From Gallaecimonas pentaromativorans (lineage in GTDB: Bacteria > Pseudomonadota > Gammaproteobacteria > Enterobacterales > Gallaecimonadaceae), in NCBI RefSeq assembly GCF_003751625.1, contig NZ_RJUL01000004.1, positions 248,001-312,000 of the forward strand: DNA of 64,000 bases, read 5' to 3'. A program made the translations under genes and the position numbers. Each line of letters starts with the position of its first letter. The stretch's first letter is position 1. Positions 1-8,447 of the stretch are shown one piece after another. The notes under the pieces were generated by a model. That model made no database searches. It saw nothing but the letters and a program-made list of their open reading frames with translations, and was not told the DNA's origin.

Positions 1-250
1 TAAAGGGGCAGTCCGGCGCTTTTTGCCGCGCTTCCAACAGCATGGCGCGACTGATGTCCAGGCCAAATCGCTTCTGGGCATTGAGCCTTGCCAGGCAGTA
101 ACCTGTGCCACAGCCCAGATCCAAGGCAGTATTTACCCTCGCGGGCACTGCTTCTAACAACCAGTCGGCCACTTGCTGCTGCAAGTGCGCGCGGCTGTCG
201 TACTGGCGGGCAGCGCTGCCAAAGGCGCGGGCCACATCAGCAAGGGCCAT
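1..250 (-). CDS. bioC: Malonyl-ACP O-methyltransferase BioC, N-terminal part only
   Basis: BioC methylates the free carboxyl of malonyl-ACP so that fatty-acid synthesis can build pimeloyl-ACP for biotin. Only the first 83 codons lie in the window; the rest is beyond base 1. The visible part has the class I SAM-methyltransferase motif I, LDLGCGTG, at residues 43-50, followed by an acidic LDIS segment typical of motif II. The ATG at 250 overlaps the end of bioF by 14 bases, which suggests translational coupling. Its place directly after bioB and bioF on the same strand supports BioC rather than a generic methyltransferase. Confidence 0.88.
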   Translation of the reverse strand, partial: MALADVARAFGSAARQYDSRAHLQQQVADWLLEAVPARVNTALDLGCGTGYCLARLNAQKRFGLDISRAMLLEARQKAPDCPF

Positions 251-1325
251 GGCTGGCCTCCAGACAATCAAGCAGTGCATCCAATTGGGAAGTACTGAGC
301 CCGGCGTTGAGGGTGATGCGAAGCCGGGCCTGGGGCACGGTGGGCGGGCGAATGGCCGGGCAAAAAAAGCCAGCTTCCAGCAGCCTTTGCGACAAGGCAA
401 GGGCCGCCGCGCTGTCTTGGCATAGCACAGGTTGGATCGCCGTTTGAGAGGGCATAACGGCAATATCTCGCTGCCGGCAACCGGCCTGAAAATGGCGAAT
501 AAGCTCGCCAAGCTTTTCCCGCCGCCAAGGCTCGCTTTGCACCTTTTTAAGGTTGCTTTGCACCAGGTTGACGGTAGCGAGCGGCAGCGCCGTGGAATAG
601 ATGTATTCGCGGCAAAGGTTGTCGATGGCCTCCCCCAGAATCTGGGGGCCAGCCACAAAGGCGCCGCCGGCGCCAAGTGCCTTACCGAAGGTGGCCATCA
701 GGATATCGGGCTTGGCGCCTTGCTGCTCAATCAGGCCGCGGCCATTCTCCCCCAGCACGCCGATGCCGTGGGCATCGTCGATATAAAGGGTTTGGCCAAG
801 GGCCTTTAGGGCGGGGATGTCGGCAGTGTCGCCGTCCATGGAAAAGACGCCGTCACTGACAATCAGGCTGGGGGCTTTGATAAGCCCTTGCAGCTGGGCC
901 AGATCCTGGTGGCGATAGCGCCGAAAACGGGTGCCGCTTTGCAAGCTGCCGTCCAGCAAGGAGGCATGGTTGAGGCGGTCGTGAAAGACCGGCACCTCGC
1001 CGAAGAGTTTCAGCACGCCGCTATTGGCGGCAAAACCGGAGGAAAAAAGCCGCACCGACTCAAAACCCAGCCAGTCGGCCAGCTCATCGCAAAGCTGCTG
1101 GTGCGCTTCGCTTTGGCCGCTCACCAAGGGCGACGCCGTTGCGCCGCCCCCAAAACCTTGCCCTTCGGCGGCGAGCGCCAGGTAGTCGTTACCGGCGAGG
1201 TCCAGGGCATTGAACCCTGCCACCTCTACCCGGCCTTGACCCAGGCGAGTCACTTGGCGGCTTTGCCGCCAGAGTCCTTCGGCCCGCGCTTTATCGAGGC
1301 GCGGGCCTAACCAGCTACTTAGCAT
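237..1325 (-). CDS. bioF: 8-amino-7-oxononanoate synthase BioF
   Basis: PLP-dependent alpha-oxoamine synthase that condenses pimeloyl-ACP with L-alanine to give 8-amino-7-oxononanoate in biotin synthesis. The 362-residue product is slightly shorter than the usual 380-390. It shows the cofactor-binding DDAHGIGVLG segment and the Schiff-base lysine K215 in TFGKALGAGG. The ATG follows the bioB stop directly (TAAATG), and the gene overlaps bioC by 14 bases, so the three genes form one operon. A generic 2-amino-3-ketobutyrate CoA ligase is the main alternative by family, but the neighbours argue against it. Confidence 0.95.
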   Translation of the reverse strand: MLSSWLGPRLDKARAEGLWRQSRQVTRLGQGRVEVAGFNALDLAGNDYLALAAEGQGFGGGATASPLVSGQSEAHQQLCDELADWLGFESVRLFSSGFAANSGVLKLFGEVPVFHDRLNHASLLDGSLQSGTRFRRYRHQDLAQLQGLIKAPSLIVSDGVFSMDGDTADIPALKALGQTLYIDDAHGIGVLGENGRGLIEQQGAKPDILMATFGKALGAGGAFVAGPQILGEAIDNLCREYIYSTALPLATVNLVQSNLKKVQSEPWRREKLGELIRHFQAGCRQRDIAVMPSQTAIQPVLCQDSAAALALSQRLLEAGFFCPAIRPPTVPQARLRITLNAGLSTSQLDALLDCLEASHGPC

Positions 1326-2360
1326 TTAGCGCACTTCGTAGTAATTGACCGGGGCGTTTTCCATGGCAATTTGTGCCGACAGCACCGCTTCGGTGGTTTC
1401 GTCGTCGGCGCCGTGGTACTGCTCGGTGTTGATACCCAGTTTGGCGAACAGTTGCAGATCGGTGTTGGCTTCCGGGTTCTTGGTGGTGAGCAGCTTGTCG
1501 CCGTAGAAAATGGAGTTGGCACCGGCAAAAAAGCACAGCGCCTGCATTTCTTCGCTCATTTTCTCGCGCCCGGCCGAGAGGCGCACATGGCTTTGGGGCA
1601 TCAAGATGCGGGCCACGGCAATGGTGCGCACGAATTCGATGGGGTCGAGATCGTCAACATTTTCCAGCGGCGTGCCTTTGACCTTCACCAGCATGTTGAT
1701 TGGCACCGACTCGGGGTGCACCTCGAGGTTGGCCAGTTGCTGCAACAGGCCAGCGCGGTCACGCTTGTCTTCACCCAGACCGACGATGCCACCGGAGCAA
1801 ATCTTCATGCCGGCGTCGCGCACATGGCTCAGGGTATTGAGGCGGTCTTGGTAGGTACGGGTGGTGATGATTTGCCCGTAAAACTCGGGGCTGGTGTCGA
1901 GGTTGTGGTTGTAATAATCAAGGCCGGCCGTTTTTAGTGACAGCGCCTGGTCGGCGGTCAGCATCCCCAAGGTCATGCAGGTTTCCAGGCCCAGGGCTTT
2001 CACCTCTTTGACCATGGTCATCACATAGGGCATGTCTTTTTCTTTGGGGTTCTTCCAGGCCGCGCCCATGCAAAAACGGGTGGCGCCCACTTCCTTGGCC
2101 CTGCGGGCTTCGGCCACCACCTTTTCTACTTCCAGGAGACGCTCGCGCTCCACTTCGGTGTGGTAATGGCCTGATTGCGGGCAGTATTTGCAGTCTTCGG
2201 GGCAGGCACCGGTCTTGATGGACAACAGGGTGCTGACCTGCACTTCATTGGGATTGAAATTGGCACGGTGCGCGGTTTGGGCGCGAAAAAGGAGATCGTT
2301 AAAGGGCAGGTTGAAGAGGGTTTCAATCTCGGCAATGGTCCAATCGTTACGCAGGCTCAC
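1326..2360 (-). CDS. bioB: Biotin synthase BioB
   Basis: Radical SAM enzyme that inserts sulfur into dethiobiotin. The 344-residue length is normal. The radical SAM cluster motif CPEDCKYC gives C53, C57 and C60 as the [4Fe-4S] ligands. The family-typical [12 protein letters not shown] segment is present, as is the C-terminal SAGRE region. It is the first gene of the minus-strand bioB-bioF-bioC operon and is divergent from bioA. It is probably repressed through the BirA-type operator in the shared upstream region. Confidence 0.97.
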   Translation of the reverse strand: MSLRNDWTIAEIETLFNLPFNDLLFRAQTAHRANFNPNEVQVSTLLSIKTGACPEDCKYCPQSGHYHTEVERERLLEVEKVVAEARRAKEVGATRFCMGAAWKNPKEKDMPYVMTMVKEVKALGLETCMTLGMLTADQALSLKTAGLDYYNHNLDTSPEFYGQIITTRTYQDRLNTLSHVRDAGMKICSGGIVGLGEDKRDRAGLLQQLANLEVHPESVPINMLVKVKGTPLENVDDLDPIEFVRTIAVARILMPQSHVRLSAGREKMSEEMQALCFFAGANSIFYGDKLLTTKNPEANTDLQLFAKLGINTEQYHGADDETTEAVLSAQIAMENAPVNYYEVR

Positions 2361-2413
2361 AGGCGTTCCTTATCATTTGTCTTTGCTTGGCTAGTGTAGG
2401 GATAGCCGTTAAG

Positions 2414-2447
2414 CTGTCAACGCCTACCAGTTAAATCAGATTTACAG
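2414..2447. promoter_or_regulatory. BirA-type biotin operator between bioB and bioA
   Basis: Two inverted half-sites, CTGTCAACG and GATTTACAG, are separated by exactly 16 bases. This matches the enterobacterial BirA operator (TTGTAAACC, about 16 bases, GGTTTACAA), with most mismatches in the left arm. It lies in the only gap between the divergent bioB and bioA genes, where BirA with biotinyl-AMP would repress both directions. BirA itself is not in the window. The match is by eye against a remembered consensus. Confidence 0.75.
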
Positions 2448-2458
2448 TTGGTTACTTA

Positions 2459-3730
2459 GTGAGCATTTCAAATTCCGACACCCAGTTCGACCGCCACCAT
2501 ATCTGGCACCCCTACACGGCCCTTCGCGATCCCCTGCCCACCTACCCCATTGCCCGTGCCAGCGGCGTGCGGCTCTACTTGGAAGATGGCCGGGCGCTGA
2601 TTGACGGCATGTCCTCCTGGTGGGCCGCCATTCACGGCTACAACCACCCTGCCCTCAACGATGCTGTGACCGCGCAGCTGGGCAAGATGAGCCACGTGAT
2701 GTTTGGCGGTATTACCCATGAACCGGCCATTCGCCTTTGCCAGCAGCTGGTGGCCATGACCCCGGCGCCCCTGGAAAAGGTATTCCTGGCCGATTCGGGC
2801 TCCATCAGCGTGGAAGTGGCGCTCAAGATGGCGGTGCAGTACTGGCAAGGGCGTGGCCAGCCGCAAAAATGCCGCTACCTGACCCCAAGACGCGGCTACC
2901 ACGGCGACACGTTCGGCGCCATGTCGGTCACCGATCCGGATTCAGGCATGCACTGGATGTTCAAGGGCTTGCTGCCGGGCCATGTGTTTATGCCGATGCC
3001 AGAGACGCCCTTTGACAGGGACGCCAGCAATGACTTGGCCATCGCCGAGCAGTATTTTGCCGAGCACCACCAAGAGCTGGCCGCCGTTATTTTGGAGCCG
3101 GTGGTGCAAGGGGCTGGCGGCATGCGCATTTACTCGCCCGATTATGTGAAAGGCATTCGCGCCCTTTGCGATAAGTACCAGGTGCTGCTGATTCTCGATG
3201 AAATTGCCACCGGCTTTGGCCGCACCGGCAAGCTGTTTGCCATGGAATGGGCCGAGGTTTTCCCCGATATCCTTTGCCTGGGCAAAGCCCTTACCGGCGG
3301 TTATATGACCCTGGCCGCCACCCTCACCACCCAGGAGGTGGCGGATGGCATCAGCGACTCCCCGGCTGGCTGCTTTATGCACGGCCCCACTTTTATGGGT
3401 AACCCCCTGGCCTGCGCCGTGGCCTGCCAAAGCCTGGCGCTATTGAGCGAAAACCACTGGCAGCAGCAAGTCGCAGCCATTGAAGCCCAGCTCAAAGCCG
3501 AGTTACTGCCGCTCAGCGCCCATGAGGCGGTGGCAGATGTGCGGGTGTTGGGGGCCATTGGTGTGGTGGAAGTCAAAGAACCGGTGAAAATGGCCGAGTT
3601 GCAGGCCAACTTTGTTGAGCTGGGGGTGTGGATCAGGCCCTTCGGTAAGCTGATTTACCTGATGCCGCCTTATATCATCAAGCCGGATGAACTGACTCAA
3701 TTGACCTCGGCCATCAAAGCGGCGCTGTAA
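2459..3730 (+). CDS. bioA: Adenosylmethionine-8-amino-7-oxononanoate aminotransferase BioA
   Basis: PLP-dependent class III aminotransferase that uses SAM as amino donor to make 7,8-diaminopelargonate in biotin synthesis. The 423-residue product starts with the family-typical HIWHPYT segment, has the [15 protein letters not shown] region, and carries the PLP lysine K276 in [10 protein letters not shown]. The start is a GTG with no strong ribosome-binding site. No other start fits, because the conserved N-terminal residues begin at once. It is divergent from bioB and followed by a clear terminator. Confidence 0.96.
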   Translation: MSISNSDTQFDRHHIWHPYTALRDPLPTYPIARASGVRLYLEDGRALIDGMSSWWAAIHGYNHPALNDAVTAQLGKMSHVMFGGITHEPAIRLCQQLVAMTPAPLEKVFLADSGSISVEVALKMAVQYWQGRGQPQKCRYLTPRRGYHGDTFGAMSVTDPDSGMHWMFKGLLPGHVFMPMPETPFDRDASNDLAIAEQYFAEHHQELAAVILEPVVQGAGGMRIYSPDYVKGIRALCDKYQVLLILDEIATGFGRTGKLFAMEWAEVFPDILCLGKALTGGYMTLAATLTTQEVADGISDSPAGCFMHGPTFMGNPLACAVACQSLALLSENHWQQQVAAIEAQLKAELLPLSAHEAVADVRVLGAIGVVEVKEPVKMAELQANFVELGVWIRPFGKLIYLMPPYIIKPDELTQLTSAIKAAL

Positions 3731-3740
3731 ATGGCGAGAA

Positions 3741-3764
3741 AAAAGGAGGCGGCTGCCTCCTTTT
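3741..3764 (+). terminator. Rho-independent terminator after bioA
   Basis: Inverted repeat AAAAGGAGGC / GCCTCCTTTT with a four-base loop, ending in a T-rich run just after the bioA stop. Confidence 0.85.
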
Positions 3765-3792
3765 ATTTATCTCTTCTTATTTATCTCTTCGC

Positions 3793-4044
3793 TTAGAAAC
3801 CTGCGCGGCTGTATACCGCCACGGTGTCGCCTAAAAATTGCACCGTGATGGTCTTGTCACCGCTTTTCCATTGGCAGGATTGGGCCTTTAATACCGCATC
3901 GCCACAGCTGTCGGCTTTACCGAGCAGCGCTTCAACATCGGCTTTTTTCATGCCAACACTGAGTTTGTCGTAATTTTCCAAAGTAACCTTGGAGCAACCC
4001 GCCAGGGCGGCCATCAGGGCAAAAGGTAAGATCCAGCGTTTCAT
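3793..4044 (-). CDS. Small lipoprotein, BamE/SmpA-like fold (DUF3862-type)
   Basis: The 83-residue product has a lipoprotein signal peptide with lipobox LAGC and acylated Cys17. The short mature domain contains a GMKKADVEALLG motif, the usual helix signature of BamE/SmpA-like small outer-membrane lipoproteins. Two further cysteines (in DSCGDAV and QSCQW) could form a disulfide. I chose the ATG at 4044 because GGAGA lies six bases upstream; an ATG four codons earlier is the alternative. It begins about 40 bases after the methyltransferase stop on the same strand, so it may be cotranscribed with that operon. I do not know its role there. Confidence 0.75.
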   Translation of the reverse strand: MKRWILPFALMAALAGCSKVTLENYDKLSVGMKKADVEALLGKADSCGDAVLKAQSCQWKSGDKTITVQFLGDTVAVYSRAGF

Positions 4045-4085
4045 GTTGTTCTCCATATCAAACCCCTAGAGCATATGCCAGAGCC

Positions 4086-4850
4086 TTAAATGGCCTCTAG
4101 TCGCTCGCGCCAAAATTCATCCACCTCTAAAGGTTTCGTTAAGGCGGGCACCACCAAGGTGGTGATTTGACTGGTAACGGCGTGCTCGAGATCCTGCAGT
4201 TTCACCCGCTCGGCCCGGCAATCGCCGATGGGGTAAATATTGGCTTCGTAGAGAATGACGTCGTGGTCACCCGGGTACCATTGCATCAGCTTTTCAGCCA
4301 AAAGCGCCAACCACTTGGGCTCGGTATCGAAACGTTTGAGGCTCAAGTCGCCGGTTAGCCCCACCTGCCAAAGGATCAGTAGCGCGCTTGGGTCAATGCT
4401 GCGTTTAAAGAGTAAAAATTGGGTGGCTTCCATGCTTTGGCAGCCTCTTTTACCGGGGTCGAGGCCAAGGTCGGCATAAAGGCAGGCGTCGGCGGAGATC
4501 CCAGGGTCGAGGCGAGCCTCGATACCGGCCTTTTTAGCGGCCTGCATCAGCATATGAGGCACATCGGCAAAAATAGCCGGGTGCCCGTAAAAGACGGCGC
4601 AGATATTCTGGCCCTGCTCGGCCGCCGCCATCACCTGATCGCGCATATCGACATAGGTTTGCGGGCGATACTTGCCTTCGGCGTAATGGGTATGAAGGGA
4701 CTCAAGATCGGGGCGGACATTTTGCAGCCAGGCTAGCGCCAGGCCATCAACCAGCGCAAACACTTTGTCTGCCGTTTTAATTTCACTGAGCGCCCTTTCA
4801 CTCAAATGCTTACCCAGGGTTATCCCCAGGCCTACGATGACCAGACTCAT
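4086..4850 (-). CDS. Borosin-type peptide backbone alpha-N-methyltransferase (tetrapyrrole-methylase fold, SonM-like)
   Basis: The 254-residue product has the tetrapyrrole (corrin/porphyrin) methylase fold: N-terminal VGLG, the YGHPA loop, and the DPGISADACLYADLGLDPG SAM-binding segment. It sits far from any cobalamin or siroheme gene. Residues Y56, R62, Y66 and Y88 have spacing 6-4-22, identical to the catalytic Y66/R72/Y76/Y98 that I recall for the borosin methyltransferase OphMA. It would iteratively methylate backbone amides of the precursor encoded at 6595-6810. The ATG overlaps the stop of the preceding gene (ATGA), indicating coupling. Generic annotation would call it SAM-dependent methyltransferase or tetrapyrrole methylase. 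Fold assignment is firm; the borosin role is inference. Confidence 0.82.
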   Translation of the reverse strand: MSLVIVGLGITLGKHLSERALSEIKTADKVFALVDGLALAWLQNVRPDLESLHTHYAEGKYRPQTYVDMRDQVMAAAEQGQNICAVFYGHPAIFADVPHMLMQAAKKAGIEARLDPGISADACLYADLGLDPGKRGCQSMEATQFLLFKRSIDPSALLILWQVGLTGDLSLKRFDTEPKWLALLAEKLMQWYPGDHDVILYEANIYPIGDCRAERVKLQDLEHAVTSQITTLVVPALTKPLEVDEFWRERLEAI

Positions 4851-6592
4851 ACGGAGTTTTCCTTTTCCGTTGCCACTTCCACGCTGTTTTTGCCGTTCTC
4901 GCGGGCCAGGCACATGGCCTTTTGGGTCCGCTGGAGCAGGCTCTCAAAAGTGCTGTCGTCTTGGTTTTGTTGAGCTATCCCAAAACTCAATGCATAAAGG
5001 AGATCAAGATTAACGTCTTCGCCGCGTAGCCCCGGCCGCTGGCAGGCCCTGACCCGCTCTTTGGCCACTTCTATCGGCACATCTTCCATGACCGCCACAA
5101 ACTCGGCGGCGCCAATGCGGCCCAGCAAGAACTCGGAGCCCACAGCCGAGGCAAAACGTTGGGCTACCCGGTGGATCACCCGGTCCGAGGTTTGCACACC
5201 GTATTGCAGGTTGAAGCGGTAGAAATTATCTACCCCAACTACCACTAAGGTTAGTGATTTCCCCTCGGCAAACAGCGCATCGCATTTTTTAAAGAAGGTG
5301 GTCCTGTTGTAGAACAGGGTTAGCTCGTCCCGCTCGGATAACGCCTTAAGTCGTTTTTGTTGATGGCGATTTCTAAAAAGCAGCACCATCAGCAGCGCGC
5401 AAAACAGTACCAAACCTAGCAGACCTTGCACCAACAACCAGAAGCGCTGGTGGGCGTTGTCGTCTTGCAACGTGAGCAGCTGGTTTTGCTGCTCGAGCAG
5501 GGAGATTTGCTGCTTTTGGCTATCAAATCGCAATTTGGCCTGCAGGTAGGATAGCCGGGTATTTTTGCTCTCATTAGCCAAAGACTCCACGGCACTGGCA
5601 TACTTTTCGGTGTAATCCACCAGCTCTTTATCTTTGTCAGCGGCATTGATTTTGGCCATCAACAAATACAAGTCGCTTTTTTCTTTCCATTGGCTGCCCC
5701 CCAGCATATCGAGGCCACGGCTGGCCCAGCTGTAAGCGAGGGCTTTATTACCCAAGGCATAGAAACTTTTGGCAATGCCGACGCTGGTATTGAGCTGGCC
5801 GTCTTTGTAACCGGCATCGTCAAAGCCATTTTTGGCTTTCAAAAAATAGCCAAGGGCATCAGTGGCATCGTTCTTTTTCAGATAATAATGGCCAATCACC
5901 AGGTTGGCGCTGGCCACATAAATAGGGCCGGCACTCTTGGAGCAAACCGCTAATTGTTTTTGAGCCGCCGCCAGGCTTTGCTCCAAGTCGCCCTTGAGGT
6001 GATAGATGGTGGTCAACGATTGCTGGGCAATACAGCGCTGATAAGGGCTACCCCTCTCTTCCACCAAAGCCACCAGTTTTTCGGCATTGGCCAGAGCGGT
6101 ATCAAAGTCCTCTACCCGGCTGTACATGTAAGTCATGATGTAAAAATAATCGACCTTGGCTTGAGTCTCGGTCAGTTTTGGATACAGCTCACTGGCCCGT
6201 AAAATGTATTCAAAACTGGCATCAAAGTGGCTGCGAATACCTTCCAGTTGGGCAAGTAAATAGAGGGCCCGCATTTTACGGTCTGGGTTCTCGGTGGCTT
6301 CAAGAATTTGCTTTAACGAAGCGGTGGCGGTGTCGTATTGCCCTTTCAATATTTCCTGGTGGGCTTGCAACAATTGGTAACGAATAAGCTCGTCTTCTGT
6401 GGCGCTGTCTATTTTACCGGCCAACTGCCGAAGCAAGGCTTGCGTTGCCTGAGGGTCTTTAACACGAGACGCTTCTGCCTGGGTCAGCAGGCTTTCAACA
6501 TCCGACTCTGCCGCCTTTGCAAACAAAGACGGCCCACCAAGGGCAAGCAGTAAAAACGCTGTCGATGCCAGGCGGGCCAGCAGCTTTGGCAA
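4847..6592 (-). CDS. Secreted/membrane TPR protein with degenerate GGDEF domain
   Basis: The 581-residue product has an N-terminal signal sequence, a helical TPR-like periplasmic region (about residues 30-350), a transmembrane helix (about 384-408) and a C-terminal cytoplasmic GGDEF-fold domain. The signature reads GAAEF at 494-498 instead of GGDEF, so diguanylate cyclase activity is unlikely. It may be a nucleotide-binding or protein-binding relic. I chose a TTG start at 6592: it lies two bases after the precursor stop, has GGAG upstream, and begins a good signal peptide (MPKLLARLASTAFLLL). It overlaps the methyltransferase by four bases, so precursor, this gene and the methyltransferase look cotranscribed. 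Confidence 0.8.
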   Translation of the reverse strand: MPKLLARLASTAFLLLALGGPSLFAKAAESDVESLLTQAEASRVKDPQATQALLRQLAGKIDSATEDELIRYQLLQAHQEILKGQYDTATASLKQILEATENPDRKMRALYLLAQLEGIRSHFDASFEYILRASELYPKLTETQAKVDYFYIMTYMYSRVEDFDTALANAEKLVALVEERGSPYQRCIAQQSLTTIYHLKGDLEQSLAAAQKQLAVCSKSAGPIYVASANLVIGHYYLKKNDATDALGYFLKAKNGFDDAGYKDGQLNTSVGIAKSFYALGNKALAYSWASRGLDMLGGSQWKEKSDLYLLMAKINAADKDKELVDYTEKYASAVESLANESKNTRLSYLQAKLRFDSQKQQISLLEQQNQLLTLQDDNAHQRFWLLVQGLLGLVLFCALLMVLLFRNRHQQKRLKALSERDELTLFYNRTTFFKKCDALFAEGKSLTLVVVGVDNFYRFNLQYGVQTSDRVIHRVAQRFASAVGSEFLLGRIGAAEFVAVMEDVPIEVAKERVRACQRPGLRGEDVNLDLLYALSFGIAQQNQDDSTFESLLQRTQKAMCLARENGKNSVEVATEKENSV

Positions 6593-6594
6593 AA

Positions 6595-6810
6595 TTACTC
6601 TCCGAAGCTGGTTACAATACTGATGATCATATTGACGGAGGGGACAGCGGCCAGTGTACCCACCTGGGCCATGTCGCCTTGCAAGAGCGCATCCTGACAA
6701 CGGCTATCCAAACCTCTGGATACCATCAACGCGCGGGGATTGTGTTGGAACTCACGGGCCACTGCAGCATCTCGGCCCAGCTCATTAAGGAAGTTCAATA
6801 ACTCGACCAT
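6595..6810 (-). CDS. Putative split-borosin precursor peptide (SonA-like)
   Basis: The 71-residue product has a helical leader resembling the borosin-binding domain: LGRDAA at 11-16, NPRALM at 24-29, RGL at 32-34, and QGDMAQ at 44-49. Its C-terminal tail, residues 57-71, is hydrophobic and beta-branched (PSVNMIISIVTSFGE) and would be the methylated core. Leader landmarks and total length coincide with my recollection of Shewanella SonA, whose methylated residues 63 and 65 correspond to I63 and I65 here. A ribosome-binding site (GAAGG) precedes the ATG. It is first in the operon and divergent from asnS. Automated pipelines would call it hypothetical or a LigA-like subunit. Confidence 0.8.
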   Translation of the reverse strand: MVELLNFLNELGRDAAVAREFQHNPRALMVSRGLDSRCQDALLQGDMAQVGTLAAVPSVNMIISIVTSFGE

Positions 6811-6959
6811 AAGTTTTCTACCTTCACTGGTTAACCCCGACCTAATGTACTCCTTTTAGCAGGGAAGTAAATTGCCCGCCAATGCCGCTTGTCTTGGCCT
6901 ACGTTGCAGGTATCATGTCTGCTCCTTAACGAAGTGAAGCCAAATAAAAGGAAAAAGGC
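6811..6959. promoter_or_regulatory. Divergent promoter region of the borosin-like operon and asnS
   Basis: This 149-base gap is the only space upstream of both the minus-strand precursor gene and plus-strand asnS, so it must hold both promoters. I see no convincing operator palindrome in it. Confidence 0.55.
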
Positions 6960-8360
6960 ATGACGCAAGCGTCGGTAAAAGCGGTATTGGCCGGTGAGTT
7001 TCCGGTTGGTACCGAAGTGCAGGTTAAAGGTTGGGTACGTACCCGCCGGGATTCCAAAGCCGGGATCTCTTTCGTGGCTGTCTATGACGGCTCCTGTTTT
7101 AATCCCCTGCAAGCCGTCGTGCCCAATTCGCTGAATAATTACGAAGACGACGTCAAAAAACTGACCGCCGGCTGCTCAGTGGTTGTGACCGGCAAGGTGG
7201 TGGATTCTCCTGCCTCCGGCCAGGCCTTTGAACTGGATACCAGCAGCCTTGAGGTGCTGGGCTGGGTAGAAGACCCCGACACCTACCCCATGGCAGCCAA
7301 GCGCCACTCCATTGAATACCTGCGCGAAGTGGCGCACCTTCGCCCCCGCACCAACTTGATTGGCGCCGTGTTCCGGGTTCGTAACTGCCTGAGCCAGGCC
7401 ATTCACCGCTTTTTCCATCAGAACGGCTATTTCTGGATGGCCAGCCCCATCCTGACCGCCTCCGATGCCGAAGGCGCCGGCGAAATGTTCCGGGTATCAA
7501 CCCTGGACTTGGCCAACCTGCCGCGTACCGACAAAGGCGACGTGGATTTCAGCCAGGACTTTTTCGGCAAGGAAACTTTCCTGACCGTATCCGGCCAGCT
7601 GAACGGTGAAACCTACGCCTGCGCCCTGGGTAAGATTTACACCTTCGGCCCCACCTTCCGCGCCGAAAACTCCAACACCAGCCGTCACTTGGCGGAATTT
7701 TGGATGGTGGAGCCGGAAGTGGCCTTTGCCGAGCTCAAAGACATCGCCCAGCTGTCTGAAGACATGCTCAAGTTCGTGTTCAAAGCGGTATTGGAAGAAT
7801 GCCCTGACGACATGGCCTTCTTTGCCGAGCGCGTCGATAAAGACGCTATCAACCGTCTTGAGAAGATGATTGATGCCGAGTTCGTGCGCATGGATTACAC
7901 CGACGCGGTAGAGATCTTAAAAAACTGCGGCAAGACCTTCGAGTTCCCGGTGGAATGGGGTACCGATCTGCAATCCGAGCATGAGCGTTATCTGGCCGAA
8001 GAGCATGTTGGCGCGCCGGTTATCCTGCAGAACTATCCCAAGGACATCAAAGCTTTCTACATGCGCCTTAACGACGACGGTAAAACCGTTGCCGCCATGG
8101 ACGTGCTGGCCCCCGGTATCGGCGAGATCATCGGTGGCTCCCAGCGCGAAGAGCGCCTGGACGTGCTGGACGCTCGTCTCGAAGAAATGGGCCTGAATAA
8201 AGAAGACTACTGGTGGTACCGGGATCTGCGCCGCTACGGCACCGTGCCCCACGCCGGTTTTGGCCTTGGTTTCGAGCGTTTGGTGTCTTACGTGACCGGT
8301 GTGCAGAACATTCGTGACGTGATCCCCTTCCCCCGCTCGCCGGGCAACGCAAAATTCTGA
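6960..8360 (+). CDS. asnS: Asparagine--tRNA ligase AsnS
   Basis: Class II aminoacyl-tRNA synthetase charging tRNA-Asn. The 466-residue length equals that of the E. coli enzyme. An N-terminal OB-fold anticodon-binding domain (about 15-105, with [14 protein letters not shown]) precedes the catalytic core. The core carries motif 2 ([24 protein letters not shown] region) and the motif 3 arginine segment [15 protein letters not shown] near the C-terminus. An AAAGGAAAAAGGC ribosome-binding region precedes the ATG. It is a single-gene unit with its own terminator. Confidence 0.98.
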   Translation: MTQASVKAVLAGEFPVGTEVQVKGWVRTRRDSKAGISFVAVYDGSCFNPLQAVVPNSLNNYEDDVKKLTAGCSVVVTGKVVDSPASGQAFELDTSSLEVLGWVEDPDTYPMAAKRHSIEYLREVAHLRPRTNLIGAVFRVRNCLSQAIHRFFHQNGYFWMASPILTASDAEGAGEMFRVSTLDLANLPRTDKGDVDFSQDFFGKETFLTVSGQLNGETYACALGKIYTFGPTFRAENSNTSRHLAEFWMVEPEVAFAELKDIAQLSEDMLKFVFKAVLEECPDDMAFFAERVDKDAINRLEKMIDAEFVRMDYTDAVEILKNCGKTFEFPVEWGTDLQSEHERYLAEEHVGAPVILQNYPKDIKAFYMRLNDDGKTVAAMDVLAPGIGEIIGGSQREERLDVLDARLEEMGLNKEDYWWYRDLRRYGTVPHAGFGLGFERLVSYVTGVQNIRDVIPFPRSPGNAKF

Positions 8361-8363
8361 TAC

Positions 8364-8395
8364 AAAAAGCCCCGCACCAGCGGGGTTTTCTTTTT
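8364..8395 (+). terminator. Terminator after asnS
   Basis: CCCCGC-ACCA-GCGGGG stem flanked by A-run and T-run directly after the asnS stop. Confidence 0.85.
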
Positions 8396-8447
8396 AGGCC
8401 ATCCATCAGTAAAGTGTGGCTAACTCTTTGACCAAGGAAGAATCCCG

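Noticed and set aside
4086-4850. Cobalamin or siroheme methyltransferase for the tetrapyrrole-methylase-fold protein
   Set aside because: No cob, cbi, cys or hem gene is nearby, and the catalytic Tyr/Arg spacing plus the adjacent SonA-like peptide fit a borosin enzyme better.
6595-6810. LigA-like dioxygenase subunit as the identity of the 71-residue protein
   Set aside because: The helical leader can resemble LigA, but there is no LigB partner, and the hydrophobic tail plus the methylase neighbour favour a borosin precursor.
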